Source: Buttiauxella brennerae ATCC 51605 (GTDB lineage: Bacteria > Pseudomonadota > Gammaproteobacteria > Enterobacterales > Enterobacteriaceae). From it: a stretch of 64,000 nucleotides of DNA. Shown here one piece after another: positions 13,150-22,900 of the stretch (the first letter of the stretch is position 1; each line of letters starts with the position of its first letter). The position numbers and the translations under genes were made by a program. Location of the stretch: NCBI RefSeq assembly GCF_001654925.1, contig NZ_LXER01000011.1, positions 186,001 through 250,000 of the forward strand, read 5' to 3'. Below the pieces are notes generated by a model. It was given only the letters and a program-made list of their open reading frames with translations. It did not search any database and was not told the DNA's origin.

Positions 13150-13429
13150 AATACATCTCCATCTGTGCAGGCATTAAGCTATTTATTGATTATAGTCGGA
13201 CATTAAGTCCCCGTTAAAATAGCAAACAATGGGTGTTTTCCGGGAAAATTTACTCAGTTTTACCGCTTAGATAGCCATAGTATTTCTGATGAATAAAAAT
13301 AGATGTTTACTGATTTTAAATAATACAAAACATCAAGATACCTTTTTCATAAATGCAATTAGCGATTTTAACTGGCAGGATCGTACCTGGTGTTTCACAC
13401 TTTAGATTTACTCAACTGAGGATGGCGCG

Positions 13430-13660
13430 ATGCCTTATAAAAGCCGAAACGACCTCCCGGAAAGCGTACAAAACGTCCTTCCTGCTCATGCCCAGGATAT
13501 CTACAAAGAGGCGTTTAACAGCGCCTGGGATGAGTACAAAGACAAAGAAGATCGCCGCGATGATGCCAGCCGCGAAGAAACAGCCCATAAAGTTGCATGG
13601 GCGGCGGTGAAACACGGTTACCAAAAGGGCGACGACGACAAATGGCATAAGAAAAGCTAA
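13430..13660 (+). CDS. chaB: ChaB family cation transport regulator
   Basis: 76 residues, the E. coli ChaB length, with the domain signature LPESVQNVLPAHAQDIYKEAFNSAWDEY. Small, soluble and charged. It is named as a putative regulator of ChaA, but a direct role is not established. GAGGATGG precedes the ATG. The 280 bp upstream, shared with divergent chaA, is AT-rich and shows no operator that I recognise. Confidence 0.93.
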   Translation: MPYKSRNDLPESVQNVLPAHAQDIYKEAFNSAWDEYKDKEDRRDDASREETAHKVAWAAVKHGYQKGDDDKWHKKS

Positions 13661-13885
13661 ACCGTACATAATGTATTGATATTCATCTTCAAACTCCGCC
13701 ACACACTTCAGTATGGCAAGTTAATATGACATTTTTATTGTTTTGTGATCGCCGTCAAACTTGCCAGCGTCCCGCTAATTGCTTATGGTCAGGTATATGT
13801 TGTTTTAATATTAAGCAGCGAAATAAAAGCCCGGAAGGCAAATCTGATGTAGTCACAAGGAAGTTTGCAGTGGCGGAGGTGTATC

Positions 13886-14581
13886 GTGTTAACACGTGAT
13901 TTCTTAATGAAAGCGGATTGTAAGACGGCTTTTGGTTCCATTGAGGAATCGTTGTTGTGGACCCCTGAGCAGCGCTCGGCCTCACTCGCCGCAACGCTCG
14001 CTTGCCGTCCCGATAGCAGTCCAGTATGGATTTTTGGCTATGGTTCCCTGATGTGGAACCCGGCATTTGAATATGAAGAGTCAGCGGCAGGTACGCTTGT
14101 CGGCTGGCATCGCGCTTTTTGCCTGCGTTTGACGGCAGGGCGCGGCACCGCGTGCCAGCCTGGGCGCATGCTTGCCCTGAAAGAGGGTGGGCGCACCACC
14201 GGGCTTGCTTACCGCTTGCCAGAAGCCATTCTTCATGACGAGCTGACGCTGGTGTGGAAGCGCGAGATGATAACCGGCTGCTATTTGCCGACGTGGTGCA
14301 AGCTTGAGCTTGATAATGGCCAGGTCGTGAATGCGCTGGTGTTTATTATGGACCCGCGACACCCGCTGTATGAAGCTGACACGCGAGCTGAGATCATCGC
14401 GCCATTGATTGCCGCCGCCAGTGGCCCGCTGGGCACCAACGCGCAGTATCTGTTTTCGCTCGAACAAGAGCTTATTAAACGTGGCATGCACGACGATTGT
14501 CTTGATGAGCTGGTGAATAAAGTCAGAGACTGGTTGCAACCGAAAGGCGACGAAGGGGATTTCCAGCCTGGCTTTGCCTGA
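13886..14581 (+). CDS. chaC: Glutathione-specific gamma-glutamylcyclotransferase ChaC
   Basis: 231 residues from the GTG at 13886. It cleaves glutathione to 5-oxoproline and Cys-Gly. The substrate loop WIFGYGSLMWNP and the segments GWHRAFCLRL and YLPTWCKLELDNG are those of the ChaC family. A TTG at 13865 would extend the protein by seven residues, but GGAGG lies 6 nt before the GTG, and the start LTRDFLMKADCKTAFG aligns with E. coli. It has its own 225-bp upstream gap from chaB. Confidence 0.95.
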   Translation: MLTRDFLMKADCKTAFGSIEESLLWTPEQRSASLAATLACRPDSSPVWIFGYGSLMWNPAFEYEESAAGTLVGWHRAFCLRLTAGRGTACQPGRMLALKEGGRTTGLAYRLPEAILHDELTLVWKREMITGCYLPTWCKLELDNGQVVNALVFIMDPRHPLYEADTRAEIIAPLIAAASGPLGTNAQYLFSLEQELIKRGMHDDCLDELVNKVRDWLQPKGDEGDFQPGFA

Positions 14582-14591
14582 TCATTTCTGA

Positions 14592-14641
14592 GCCTCATCC
14601 TGTTAAGAAAGTAGCCCTCAAAACGAGGGCCGGGATGAGGT
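14592..14641. terminator. Hairpin between convergent chaC and the 14.6-kb gene
   Basis: GCCCTC (14614-14619) and GAGGGC (14625-14630) form an inner stem with an AAAAC loop. Outer arms CCTCATCC (14593-14600) and GGGATGAGG (14632-14640) can extend it. No clear T-run follows, so factor-independent termination is only moderately supported. Confidence 0.5.
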
Positions 14642-14643
14642 CT

Positions 14644-14889
14644 TTATGCTGCTACATAACTGATTGAGTGCTCAAGTGATTTGCTGTGGCTGTCAATCAA
14701 CACTTTCCACGTCCCGCTGTACGGCACTGTCAAATAAGCAGACTGCTTATCTTCCACACTAAGAATATCCGCCTGTGGTTTACCCGCAGAGCTGGTGTCG
14801 CTCATCAAATGAATATGGCAATTGTTTGAACAGCGAACCACCACGGTATCACCGCCAAAAAGATGCAGACTGGCTTTCACTACTGGCAT
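14644..14889 (-). CDS. Small protein, DUF1883-like; function unknown
   Basis: 81 residues, predicted soluble and rich in beta-strand. The pattern of a hydrophobic start, FGGDTVVVRCSNNCHIHLMSD, a gap, then SAYLTVPYSGTWKVLID resembles the DUF1883 fold, in which a beta sandwich ends in a W-x-V-hydrophobic-D strand. This family call is from memory of the pattern and is uncertain. No counterpart sits between chaC and ychN in E. coli. It converges on chaC and is read in the same direction as ychN, 240 bp away, so it probably has its own promoter. Confidence 0.7.
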   Translation of the reverse strand: MPVVKASLHLFGGDTVVVRCSNNCHIHLMSDTSSAGKPQADILSVEDKQSAYLTVPYSGTWKVLIDSHSKSLEHSISYVAA

Positions 14890-15129
14890 TTTTATACTCC
14901 GCTATCACATCAAAGTTAGACTTCCGCGCCGCTGGTTTTTCAGGCAATCAGTGATGTTGTTCACAAATCACACTTCATGCATAACACCAGACCCTGGTAT
15001 CAGAAATGCTGACTTTGATCAAAAAATGCTGTAACGAATCAACTTTAGTGTAGATATTCCTGAAACCATTCAGCAGATGAATTTTTATGCGGAAAATCTG
15101 CTGCTGGTCATCATTTAATCTGGCATTAA

Positions 15130-15483
15130 TTAGAACGTTAATACCTTATCGGCGCTTAACGTCCACTCGGCTAACTCGACTAACGTGCCAATTTCTACCC
15201 CATCAACCAGCGGCAGAACCGTGATGCCACGCCCGTCGGTACAGGTTTTACATAATTTCACCGGCACATTTTGTGCTGTTAAAATTTCAAGCATTTGCTG
15301 GATGTTATAGCCTTCGGCAGGTTTCTGGCCACGCAGACCTGCGGTTACCGCGTCAGACATCAAAAAAAGTTTCACCTGCGGTTGTGGCTGCTGGTCGCAT
15401 AACGCAATCGCCAGGCGCAGGCTGTTAAACAAAGACTCGCTGCCGTAAGCAGCCCCGTTGGCGATAATCACAATTTTTTGCAT
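15130..15483 (-). CDS. ychN: YchN family DsrE-like sulfur-relay protein
   Basis: 117 residues from the ATG at 15483, matching E. coli YchN (117). DsrE/DsrF fold, forming a hexamer in the E. coli crystal structure. A cysteine pair in VKLCKTCTDGRG suggests sulfur or redox chemistry, but the substrate is unknown. An upstream start at 15504 would add seven residues; AAGGAG at the right distance from 15483 favours the shorter form. In E. coli ychN adjoins ychO; here the nas genes are inserted between them. Confidence 0.94.
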   Translation of the reverse strand: MQKIVIIANGAAYGSESLFNSLRLAIALCDQQPQPQVKLFLMSDAVTAGLRGQKPAEGYNIQQMLEILTAQNVPVKLCKTCTDGRGITVLPLVDGVEIGTLVELAEWTLSADKVLTF

Positions 15484-15562
15484 TGCTTCTCCTTTGCCCC
15501 TCAAGGCATGTTTCTTGCTTATCTGAATGACTCAAATCATCACTCGCCGTTCAGGAGCGTTT

Positions 15563-16759
15563 ATGAATTCAACCGCCCGTGACTTTTTAATGGTGGCGCA
15601 AACCCGAGGGCGCGAGCAGTTGCAGGACATTCTGCAAATCGGGCAGCTTACCGGACGGATAGCCAGGCTTGCACACATGCTACAACGTGAGCGCGGGGCT
15701 TCCAACATCTGGCTGTGTTCATCGGGCCACTTGTTTGGTGCCGAACGGCAGCGTTGTATGCAGGAAGTTGACCACGAACTGGGTCTTTTCAAACAGGCGA
15801 TTGAGCAACCAGATTACCTACCCGGCAGTGCGCTGTTGGTCAGTCTGGCCTGCGCCCTGCATTACCTTGAGTATTTACCGGTGCTGCGAACAAATATTGC
15901 AGAGCAGCAAATCACGCCGCTAAAGGCGATGGAGCAATTCAATATCACGCTGCGGCACTTGCTCAGTATTGTCCCCGAAACCAGCAACGTGGTGGACGAT
16001 GCAGGCGTTGCTCGTACGCTTGCGGCATTGTTCAGTTTTATGCAGGGCAAAGAGTTTGCGGGGCAGGAGCGGGCGATTGGTGCACTCGGTTTTACGCAAG
16101 GGGAATTTAGCGACACGCTGCGCCAGCAACTGGTGGATCGTATTGATAGCCAGCAACGCTGTTTTGATGTGTTTTGCACCATGGCCGATGAACCGCTGCG
16201 CCTGCAATACCAGGCCTGTGGCGAACCATGCCGGGAAACCGAGCAGCTCAGACGCATGGCTTGTACTCGCCTCCCGGCTGATGGTGATAAGGCGCTGCTG
16301 GCATTACGCTGGTTTACGCTGTTAACCAGCAGAATTGATGCCTTAAAAGAGGTGGAGGATAAACTTATCGACGCCGTGATGGCGCAGGTGCAGCAGGCGC
16401 TTGGCCAGGTTTTACAGCAAACCCCCCTTAACGATAACGAATTTGCTCACTGGGTTGCGGGGCGAGGCGGCAACCACAGCGAGCACTATCTTGACCGCCA
16501 TCTTCTGCCGCTGGTACGCCAGCAGGCCCAACAACTCGAAACCATGGCACAGCAACTGGCGTCGCTTCAGGCCACGGTGAATGAGCGAAAAGTGATAGAC
16601 CAGGCAAAAGCGTTGCTGATTCGCCATCAGGGATACAGTGAAGAACAGGCCTGGCAAACGCTGCGCAAAATGGCGATGAACCAGAATAAACGCATGGCAG
16701 AAGTCGCGAGCGCGATGGTTTCCGTAGCCGACATCTGGCAGCTACCTACTAAGGAGTAG
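15563..16759 (+). CDS. nasR: Nitrate/nitrite-responsive antiterminator NasR (NIT-ANTAR)
   Basis: 398 residues from the ATG at 15563. The N-terminal NIT sensor domain (about residues 20-290) binds nitrate or nitrite. The C-terminal ANTAR RNA-binding domain (about 325-395, ERKVIDQAKALLIRHQGYSEEQAWQTLRKMAM) recognises hairpins with an AnnGnn hexaloop. Known role in Klebsiella oxytoca: with nitrate or nitrite bound, it prevents termination in the nasF leader. Start chosen because AGGAG lies 6 nt before it; an ATG 36 nt upstream lacks such a site. Its target leader begins about 115 bp downstream. Confidence 0.93.
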   Translation: MNSTARDFLMVAQTRGREQLQDILQIGQLTGRIARLAHMLQRERGASNIWLCSSGHLFGAERQRCMQEVDHELGLFKQAIEQPDYLPGSALLVSLACALHYLEYLPVLRTNIAEQQITPLKAMEQFNITLRHLLSIVPETSNVVDDAGVARTLAALFSFMQGKEFAGQERAIGALGFTQGEFSDTLRQQLVDRIDSQQRCFDVFCTMADEPLRLQYQACGEPCRETEQLRRMACTRLPADGDKALLALRWFTLLTSRIDALKEVEDKLIDAVMAQVQQALGQVLQQTPLNDNEFAHWVAGRGGNHSEHYLDRHLLPLVRQQAQQLETMAQQLASLQATVNERKVIDQAKALLIRHQGYSEEQAWQTLRKMAMNQNKRMAEVASAMVSVADIWQLPTKE

Positions 16760-16760
16760 T

Positions 16761-16799
16761 TGCACAAAGGGTGGGCAATTAGTGCGTTTTGGTGGTGCG
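16761..16799. promoter_or_regulatory. Possible NtrC enhancer sites upstream of nasF
   Basis: TGCACAAAGGGTGGGCA (16761-16777) and TGCGTTTTGGTGGTGCG (16783-16799) each resemble the NtrC site TGCACC-N5-GGTGCA, with mismatches. They are centred near -107 and -85 from the predicted sigma54 start, a normal enhancer distance. General nitrogen control of nas is known in Klebsiella. Confidence 0.45.
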
Positions 16800-16849
16800 A
16801 ATGGCCACGTGTTTTCTCGCAAAAGCACGGATTCACAGGCTTCCCAAAC

Positions 16850-16865
16850 TGGCACGCGAGTTGCA
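16850..16865 (+). promoter_or_regulatory. Sigma54 (-24/-12) promoter of the nas operon
   Basis: TGGCACGCGAGTTGCA matches the sigma54 consensus TGGCACG-N4-TTGCW at every fixed position. The predicted transcription start is about 16876. It explains Ntr-dependent expression of nasFED(CB)A under nitrogen limitation. Confidence 0.85.
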
Positions 16866-16888
16866 ATAACCTATTGAATCTAACTTTT

Positions 16889-16922
16889 ACCTGAATTGCG
16901 CCAATGGCGGTGTGCTTCAGGT
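16889..16922 (+). promoter_or_regulatory. NasR-binding hairpin in the nasF leader (ANTAR target)
   Basis: A 14-bp imperfect stem (16889-16902 with 16909-16922) closes a six-base loop AATGGC (16903-16908). The loop has A at position 1 and G at position 4, the ANTAR target rule. It lies about 13 nt after the predicted start and 9 nt before the terminator stem, the geometry needed for antitermination. Confidence 0.75.
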
Positions 16923-16931
16923 TGGACAAAG

Positions 16932-16976
16932 GCGTCCCTCAATGTGCTGACCCACATTGATGGGCGCTTTTTTTTT
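16932..16976 (+). terminator. Regulated leader terminator before nasF
   Basis: A 15-bp near-perfect stem (16932-16946 with 16953-16967) and a CTGACC loop, followed by nine T's. It is placed between the promoter and nasF rather than after a gene, so it acts as the attenuator that NasR overrides when nitrate or nitrite is present. Confidence 0.85.
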
Positions 16977-16998
16977 ACCTTTTGTCAGGATGAAGCCG

Positions 16999-18249
16999 AT
17001 GAGCAAAAAAACCATAACTTTGTCGCGCCGTCGATTTCTACAGGCGGGTGCTGTATTAGGCGGGGCGTATTTACTGCCGGGCATGATCAATTCCGTGTGG
17101 GCTGCGGGCAGCGATAAACCGGAACAAAGCACAGTAAAGGTCGGTTTTATCCCACTCACTGACTGCGCATCAGTGGTGATGGCCTCGGTAAAAGGCTTCG
17201 ACAAAAAATATGGCATCTCGATTGTACCGAGCAAAGAAGCAAGCTGGGCGGCGGTGCGCGACAAAATGGTTTCCGGTGAACTCGATGCTGCCCATGTCCT
17301 GTACGGCCTGGTTTATGGTCTGGAGATGGGTATCGCCGGTAAACAACAATCGATGGCGAACCTGATGACGCTCAATAACAACGGTCAGGCCATCTCCCTT
17401 TCGATGGATCTTACAAAGCAGGGCGTGACGGATGCGCAAAGCCTGAAAAAACTCGTGGCCAGCAAAGAGCCGGGAAGTTTCACCTTCGCGCATACCTTCC
17501 CGACGGGTACCCACGCGATGTGGCTCTATTACTGGCTGGCACAGGCGGGCATTAACCCGTTTACCGACGTGCGCACCGTGGTGGTGCCCCCACCGCAAAT
17601 GGTCATGAACATGCGCATCGGCAATATGCAGGGATTTTGCGTCGGTGAACCCTGGAACCAACGGGCAATCAGCGATGGCATCGGCTTCACCGCTGCAACC
17701 TCGCAATCAATCTGGCCGGATCACCCGGAAAAAATCCTCGGTACCCGCAGTGCCTGGGTTGAACAAAACCCCAATACCGCACGAGCGTTAGTCGCCGCCA
17801 TTCTTGAGGCATCGCGCTGGATTGATGCCAGTGACGACAACCGACGCGAAACTGCAAACGTGCTCGCCGGGCGGGCATATCTCAACACCAAAGCCGATTT
17901 CCTGACCGGGCGCATGCTCGGGCAATACGACAACGGCATCGGCAAGAAATGGCAGGACGACCACGCAATGCACTTTTTCCGCGACGGCGAAGTGACCTTC
18001 CCGTGGCTTTCTGACGGTATGTGGTTCCTGACCCAACACCGCCGCTGGGGCTTGCTGGACCACGACCCTGACTATCTTGCTGTCGCTCGCCGCATCAACC
18101 GTATCGACATCTATCAACAGGCTGCTAGCGCCGTGGGCAACATTTCTGTTCCTACAAGCCAGATGCGCACCAGCACCTTGATGGATGGCAGTACCTGGAA
18201 CGGCAGCGACCCTGCCGCTTACGCCGCAAGTTTTGCCATTAAACGCTAA
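16999..18249 (+). CDS. nasF: Nitrate ABC transporter, periplasmic binding protein NasF (NrtA-like)
   Basis: 416 residues from the ATG at 16999. It binds nitrate or nitrite in the periplasm and delivers it to NasED. The N-terminus has a Tat signal (SRRRFLQAG followed by a hydrophobic stretch and an Ala-rich end near residue 35), so the protein is probably exported folded. The body has NrtA-type segments such as FIPLTDCASVVMA and GEPWNQRAI. Earlier in-frame starts are rejected because the furthest lies inside the leader terminator; AGGA precedes this ATG. Confidence 0.93.
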   Translation: MSKKTITLSRRRFLQAGAVLGGAYLLPGMINSVWAAGSDKPEQSTVKVGFIPLTDCASVVMASVKGFDKKYGISIVPSKEASWAAVRDKMVSGELDAAHVLYGLVYGLEMGIAGKQQSMANLMTLNNNGQAISLSMDLTKQGVTDAQSLKKLVASKEPGSFTFAHTFPTGTHAMWLYYWLAQAGINPFTDVRTVVVPPPQMVMNMRIGNMQGFCVGEPWNQRAISDGIGFTAATSQSIWPDHPEKILGTRSAWVEQNPNTARALVAAILEASRWIDASDDNRRETANVLAGRAYLNTKADFLTGRMLGQYDNGIGKKWQDDHAMHFFRDGEVTFPWLSDGMWFLTQHRRWGLLDHDPDYLAVARRINRIDIYQQAASAVGNISVPTSQMRTSTLMDGSTWNGSDPAAYAASFAIKR

Positions 18250-18259
18250 GGGGAATGAG

Positions 18260-19141
18260 ATGAACAATTCTGCACACAAACCGCCCACCACGGCGCTTAG
18301 CGCCCCGGTTGGGGAAGTGATAACACTACCGCCCGTCACCATTCGCCGCCGTAAACCACAATGGCGCCAGTTTATCCTTGGCCTTTTTGAGCGCCTGATC
18401 CCCGCGGTTCTTGGTATGGGGTTACTGGTGGTGGCATGGCAAATCGCAGCGCTGAACAGCAAAGGTTTCCCGACGCCGCTAAGCACACTGGAATCAGCCA
18501 TTACGCTGTTTTCCGACCCATTTTACAACGCCGGGCCAAACGACCAGGGGATTGGCTGGAACATTCTTGCCTCGCTCCAGCGTGTCGCCGTTGGGTTCGG
18601 ACTCGCCGCCATTGTCGGTATACCTGCAGGCTTCCTGATTGGTCGCTTTACCTTCTTAGCCCGCATGTTTAACCCGATTATCTCGCTCTTGCGCCCGGTC
18701 AGCCCGCTGGCCTGGCTGCCGATTGGTCTGCTGCTGTTTCAAAAAGCGGAGCCTGCCTCGAGCTGGACTATTTTCATCTGTTCCATCTGGCCGATGGTGA
18801 TTAACACCGCCGAAGGGGTGAAGCGCATCCCGGACGATTACCTCAACGTGGCCCGGGTACTGAAACTTTCCGAATGGACGGTGATGCGGAAAATTTTGTT
18901 CCCGGCCGTTTTACCCGCTGTTCTCACGGGTGTGCGTTTATCCATCGGCATTGCATGGCTGGTGATCGTCGCCGCCGAAATGCTGACTGGGGGGCTTGGG
19001 ATCGGTTTTTGGATCTGGAATGAGTGGAACAACCTCAACGTCGAAAACATCCTCATCGCGATTGTGATTATCGGCGTGGTCGGGCTGCTGCTCGAACAGG
19101 GTTTAATGCTGCTGGCGCGTCGCTTCAGCTGGGAAAAATAA
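18260..19141 (+). CDS. nasE: Nitrate ABC transporter permease NasE (NrtB-like)
   Basis: 293 residues from the ATG at 18260, which has GGGGA 6 nt upstream. Inner-membrane permease with about six spans and the EAA-type loop for the ATPase (around DDYLNVARVLKLSEWTVMRKILFPAVLPAVLTG). The first 50 residues are cytoplasmic and Pro/Arg-rich (TIRRRKPQWRQ). A frame-open extension upstream overlaps the end of nasF and has no ribosome site. Ten bases separate nasF from this start. Confidence 0.93.
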   Translation: MNNSAHKPPTTALSAPVGEVITLPPVTIRRRKPQWRQFILGLFERLIPAVLGMGLLVVAWQIAALNSKGFPTPLSTLESAITLFSDPFYNAGPNDQGIGWNILASLQRVAVGFGLAAIVGIPAGFLIGRFTFLARMFNPIISLLRPVSPLAWLPIGLLLFQKAEPASSWTIFICSIWPMVINTAEGVKRIPDDYLNVARVLKLSEWTVMRKILFPAVLPAVLTGVRLSIGIAWLVIVAAEMLTGGLGIGFWIWNEWNNLNVENILIAIVIIGVVGLLLEQGLMLLARRFSWEK

Positions 19142-19151
19142 GGAGAAGAAC

Positions 19152-19940
19152 ATGAAGAAAATCATCCAGGTTCAGAATGTTAGCCAACGTTTTTCCACTG
19201 CCAGTGGCGAATTTTTAGCCCTGAGTAACGTCAGTTTTGATATCGCCGAAGGTGAAACCATCAGCCTGATAGGGCACTCGGGTTGCGGCAAATCCACGCT
19301 GCTAAATTTGATTGCCGGGATCACTTTGCCATCAGAAGGCGGGTTGTTGTGCGACAACCGAGAAATCGCCGGGCCGGGGCCGGAGCGCGCCGTAGTGTTC
19401 CAGAACCATTCACTGCTGCCATGGATGACCTGTTTTGAAAACGTGGCCCTGGCGGTGGATCAGGTTTTTTGCCGCACCATGAACCGCGCCGAGCGCCGCG
19501 AATGGATAGTTCACAACCTCGAACGCGTGCAAATGGGCCACGCGATAAACAAACGACCCGGTGAAATATCCGGCGGCATGAAACAGCGTGTCGGCATTGC
19601 CCGTGCGTTGGCGATGAAACCGAAAGTGCTGCTGATGGACGAGCCGTTCGGGGCGCTGGATGCTTTGACGCGTGCCCATTTGCAGGATGCGGTAATGCAC
19701 ATACAACAGGAGCTGCACACCACCATCGTACTGATCACTCATGACGTTGATGAAGCCGTTTTGCTCTCCGATCGCGTGCTGATGATGACCAACGGCCCGG
19801 CGGCCACGGTGGGTGAAACGCTGCATGTCGATTTGCCGCGCCCGCGCAACCGCGTCGAACTGGCAGAAGACAGCCGTTACCACCATTTGCGCCAGCAGGT
19901 GCTGCGTTTCCTGTACGAAAAGCAGCCGAAGGCTGCCTGA
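19152..19940 (+). CDS. nasD: Nitrate ABC transporter ATPase NasD (NrtD-like)
   Basis: 262 residues. Walker A is GHSGCGKST, the signature is SGGMKQR, Walker B is VLLMDEPFGALD, and the switch histidine lies in LITHDVDEAVLLSDR. It powers NasE-mediated nitrate uptake. AAGGAGAAG precedes the ATG, 10 bp after nasE. Eleven bases separate its stop from the next start, so nasF to nasA is one tight operon. Confidence 0.95.
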   Translation: MKKIIQVQNVSQRFSTASGEFLALSNVSFDIAEGETISLIGHSGCGKSTLLNLIAGITLPSEGGLLCDNREIAGPGPERAVVFQNHSLLPWMTCFENVALAVDQVFCRTMNRAERREWIVHNLERVQMGHAINKRPGEISGGMKQRVGIARALAMKPKVLLMDEPFGALDALTRAHLQDAVMHIQQELHTTIVLITHDVDEAVLLSDRVLMMTNGPAATVGETLHVDLPRPRNRVELAEDSRYHHLRQQVLRFLYEKQPKAA

Positions 19941-19950
19941 GGAACGGCTC

Positions 19951-22900
19951 ATGAAGCAACGTCTGATTGTTATCGGCAACGGCATGGCGGCAATCCGCCT
20001 GGTGGAGCAAATTGTGGTGCGAGCAGCGGGGCGATTTTCTATCACCCTTTTTGGTGAAGAGCCCGCTCTGAGCTACAACCGCATTTTGCTCTCGCCGGTA
20101 CTTGCCGGGGAAAAACCTGCCAGTGCAACGCAATTACACACTGCGGCCTGGTATCGTGCCCATGATATCGAGCTGTTAACCGCTGAAGCGGTGTTGGACG
20201 TTGATACAAAGCGCCAGATTGTGCGCTCGGCAAAGCGTGCGCTTGAGTACGACGAACTGGTTTTCGCCACCGGCTCACGCCCGTTTATTCCGCCAATAGA
20301 CGGCCACACATTGCCCCACGTTCACGGCTTTCGCACGCTGGCTGATGTTGACGCCATTCTTGGTGGCGAAGGCGATGCCGTAGTACTTGGCGGTGGTTTG
20401 CTGGGTGTGGAAGCGGCGGCTGCACTTTGCGCGCGCGGTATTCCCGTCACTCTGGTGCACCGCCAGCCGTGGCTGATGGATATTCAGCTTAATCAACAGG
20501 CGGGCGTGCTGCTTGAACAGCATCTTGCCGCTCGCGGTATTGCCTGCCAGTTAAGTTGTGGCATTGAGCGCATCAACGCAGACAGTGTGTTGCTGAGTCA
20601 TGGCGACGTGTTGCCTGCCGGGCGGGTGGTTATCGCCACGGGGGTGAAACCGAATATTTCTCTGGCACAACAGGCCGGGCTGGACTGCACACGTGGAATT
20701 ACCGTCGATGCGCAACTGCGCAGTGCAACACCGCACGTCAGCGCATTGGGTGAATGTTGCGAAATTGATGGGCAGACATGGGGCCTGGTGGCGCCATGCC
20801 TGCAACAAGCCGATGTATTAGCCGCTCGCCTGTGCGGAGAAATCAGCGATGACTTCCACTACCTGGATCGTGGCACACGCCTGAAAGTGAGCGGCATCCC
20901 GCTATTTTCCGCAGGCGAAATCCGCGAGCAGCCAGACTCGCGTGTTCTTACCGCTTTTGATCCCCTGACAAAACATTATCGCTGCCTGCATCTGCGCGGT
21001 GACAGGCTGGTTGGTGCGTTACTGCTGGGGGATATCACACCCGCCAACGCGCTGACCGACATTTTACTCAACGCGGCACCCGTTACGCCTGGCGTGCTGT
21101 TTGATGAATACCACTCTGATGAGCAGCCGCCGGCTGCCGGAAATGACGACATGACAAAAGAAACGCTGGTAGTAATTGGTCACGGCATGGTCGGGCACCA
21201 TTTTCTGGAGAAGTGCGTGGCACTGCAACTGCATAAGCGCTACCACATTGTTGTGTTTGGTGAAGAGCGTTATCCGGCCTATGACCGCGTCCATCTGTCG
21301 GAATATTTTGCCGGGCGCAGTGCTGACTCACTCTCGATGGTGCAAGGAGATTTCTTTAACGAATACGGCATTGAACTTCGTTGTAACAGCAAAATCGTGG
21401 CGGTTGATCGCCAGCAACGCCTGGTGCGTGACAACGACGGGCGCGAGACTTACTGGGACAAATTAGTGCTGGCGACAGGCTCATTTCCGTTTGTGCCCCC
21501 TGTGCCGGGGAACGATCTTGCTGGCTGTTTTGTTTACCGTACGCTCGACGACCTCGATGCCATCGCGCAACGTGCCCGCAATGCCACGCGCGGGGTGGTG
21601 ATTGGTGGTGGGTTATTGGGGCTGGAAGCCGCCAATGCCCTTAAACAGCTGGGGCTGGAAACCCATGTGGTGGAGTTCGCGCCCAACCTGATGGCGGTGC
21701 AACTCGATAATTCCGGGGCCGCGATGCTGCGCGAGAAAATCAGCGATATCGGCGTTCAGGTGCATACCAGTAAAGCGACAACAGCGATTACCGATGCTGA
21801 CGGTTTGCAACTCAATTTCGCCGATGGAGAAACGCTCAGCACCGATTTAATCGTCTTTTCAGCCGGTATCCGCCCGCAAGATGCGCTGGCGAAAACGTGC
21901 GACCTGGCGCTTGGTGAACGCGGTGGCGTGGTGATTAACGACCAGTGCCAGACCAGCGATAACGCAATTTATGCCATCGGTGAATGTGCTCTGTGGGAAG
22001 GGAGAATCTTTGGTCTGGTCGCACCGGGCTACCAGATGGCGCGTGTTACGGCGGCAACGCTTGCCGGGCAAGAAACGGCTTTTCGTGGTGCGGATATGAG
22101 CACCAAACTCAAATTGCTCGGCATTGATGTGGCGTCATTTGGCGACGCTCACGGGCGCACACCCGGCAGCCAAAGCTACCAGTGGACTAACGGCCCGCAG
22201 CAGATCTACAAAAAAATCGTGGTGTCTGCCGATAATAAAACACTCCTTGGCGGCGTACTGGTGGGCGACAGTCAGGAATATGCCACGCTGCTGCAAATGA
22301 TGCTCAACGGCATGGCGCTCCCTGCACAGCCCGAAAGCCTGATCCTGCCTGCGTCGGCAGGTGGCGCGCCGAAGGGGCTGGGCGTGGCAGCACTCCCCGA
22401 TAGCGCGCAGATTTGTTCATGCCATAACGTCAGCAAAGCGGATATTTGCTCTGCCGTGAGCAACGGTGCGGGCGACATGGGCGCCATTAAAACCTGTACC
22501 AAAGCAGCAACGGGCTGTGGCGGTTGTTCAGCCTTGGTGAAACAGGTGATGGAATACCAGTTGCAAGAGCAGGGCGTTGAAGTGAAAAAGGATATTTGCG
22601 AACACTTCCCGTTCTCGCGTCAGGAAATCTACCACCTGGTGCGCGTTAACCATATCCACAGTTTCGAACAGCTGATAAGCCGTTACGGTCATGGTCACGG
22701 CTGTGAGATTTGCAAGCCACTGGCAGCCTCGGTGCTGGCTTCGTGCTGGAACGAGTACCTGCTCAAACCGGCACATCTCCCGCTTCAGGACACCAATGAC
22801 CGCTATTTCGCTAATATCCAGAAAGACGGGACTTACTCCATTGTGCCACGTGTACCTGCCGGGGAAATCACGCCGGACGGGTTGATTGCCATCGGGCAGG

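Noticed and set aside
13150-13429. Possible regulatory signals in the chaA-chaB gap
   Set aside because: AT-rich, but no operator, hairpin or small gene that I could defend.
16957-16998. N-terminal extension of nasF from 16957
   Set aside because: It would begin inside the leader terminator and spoil the Tat signal, which must be near the N-terminus.
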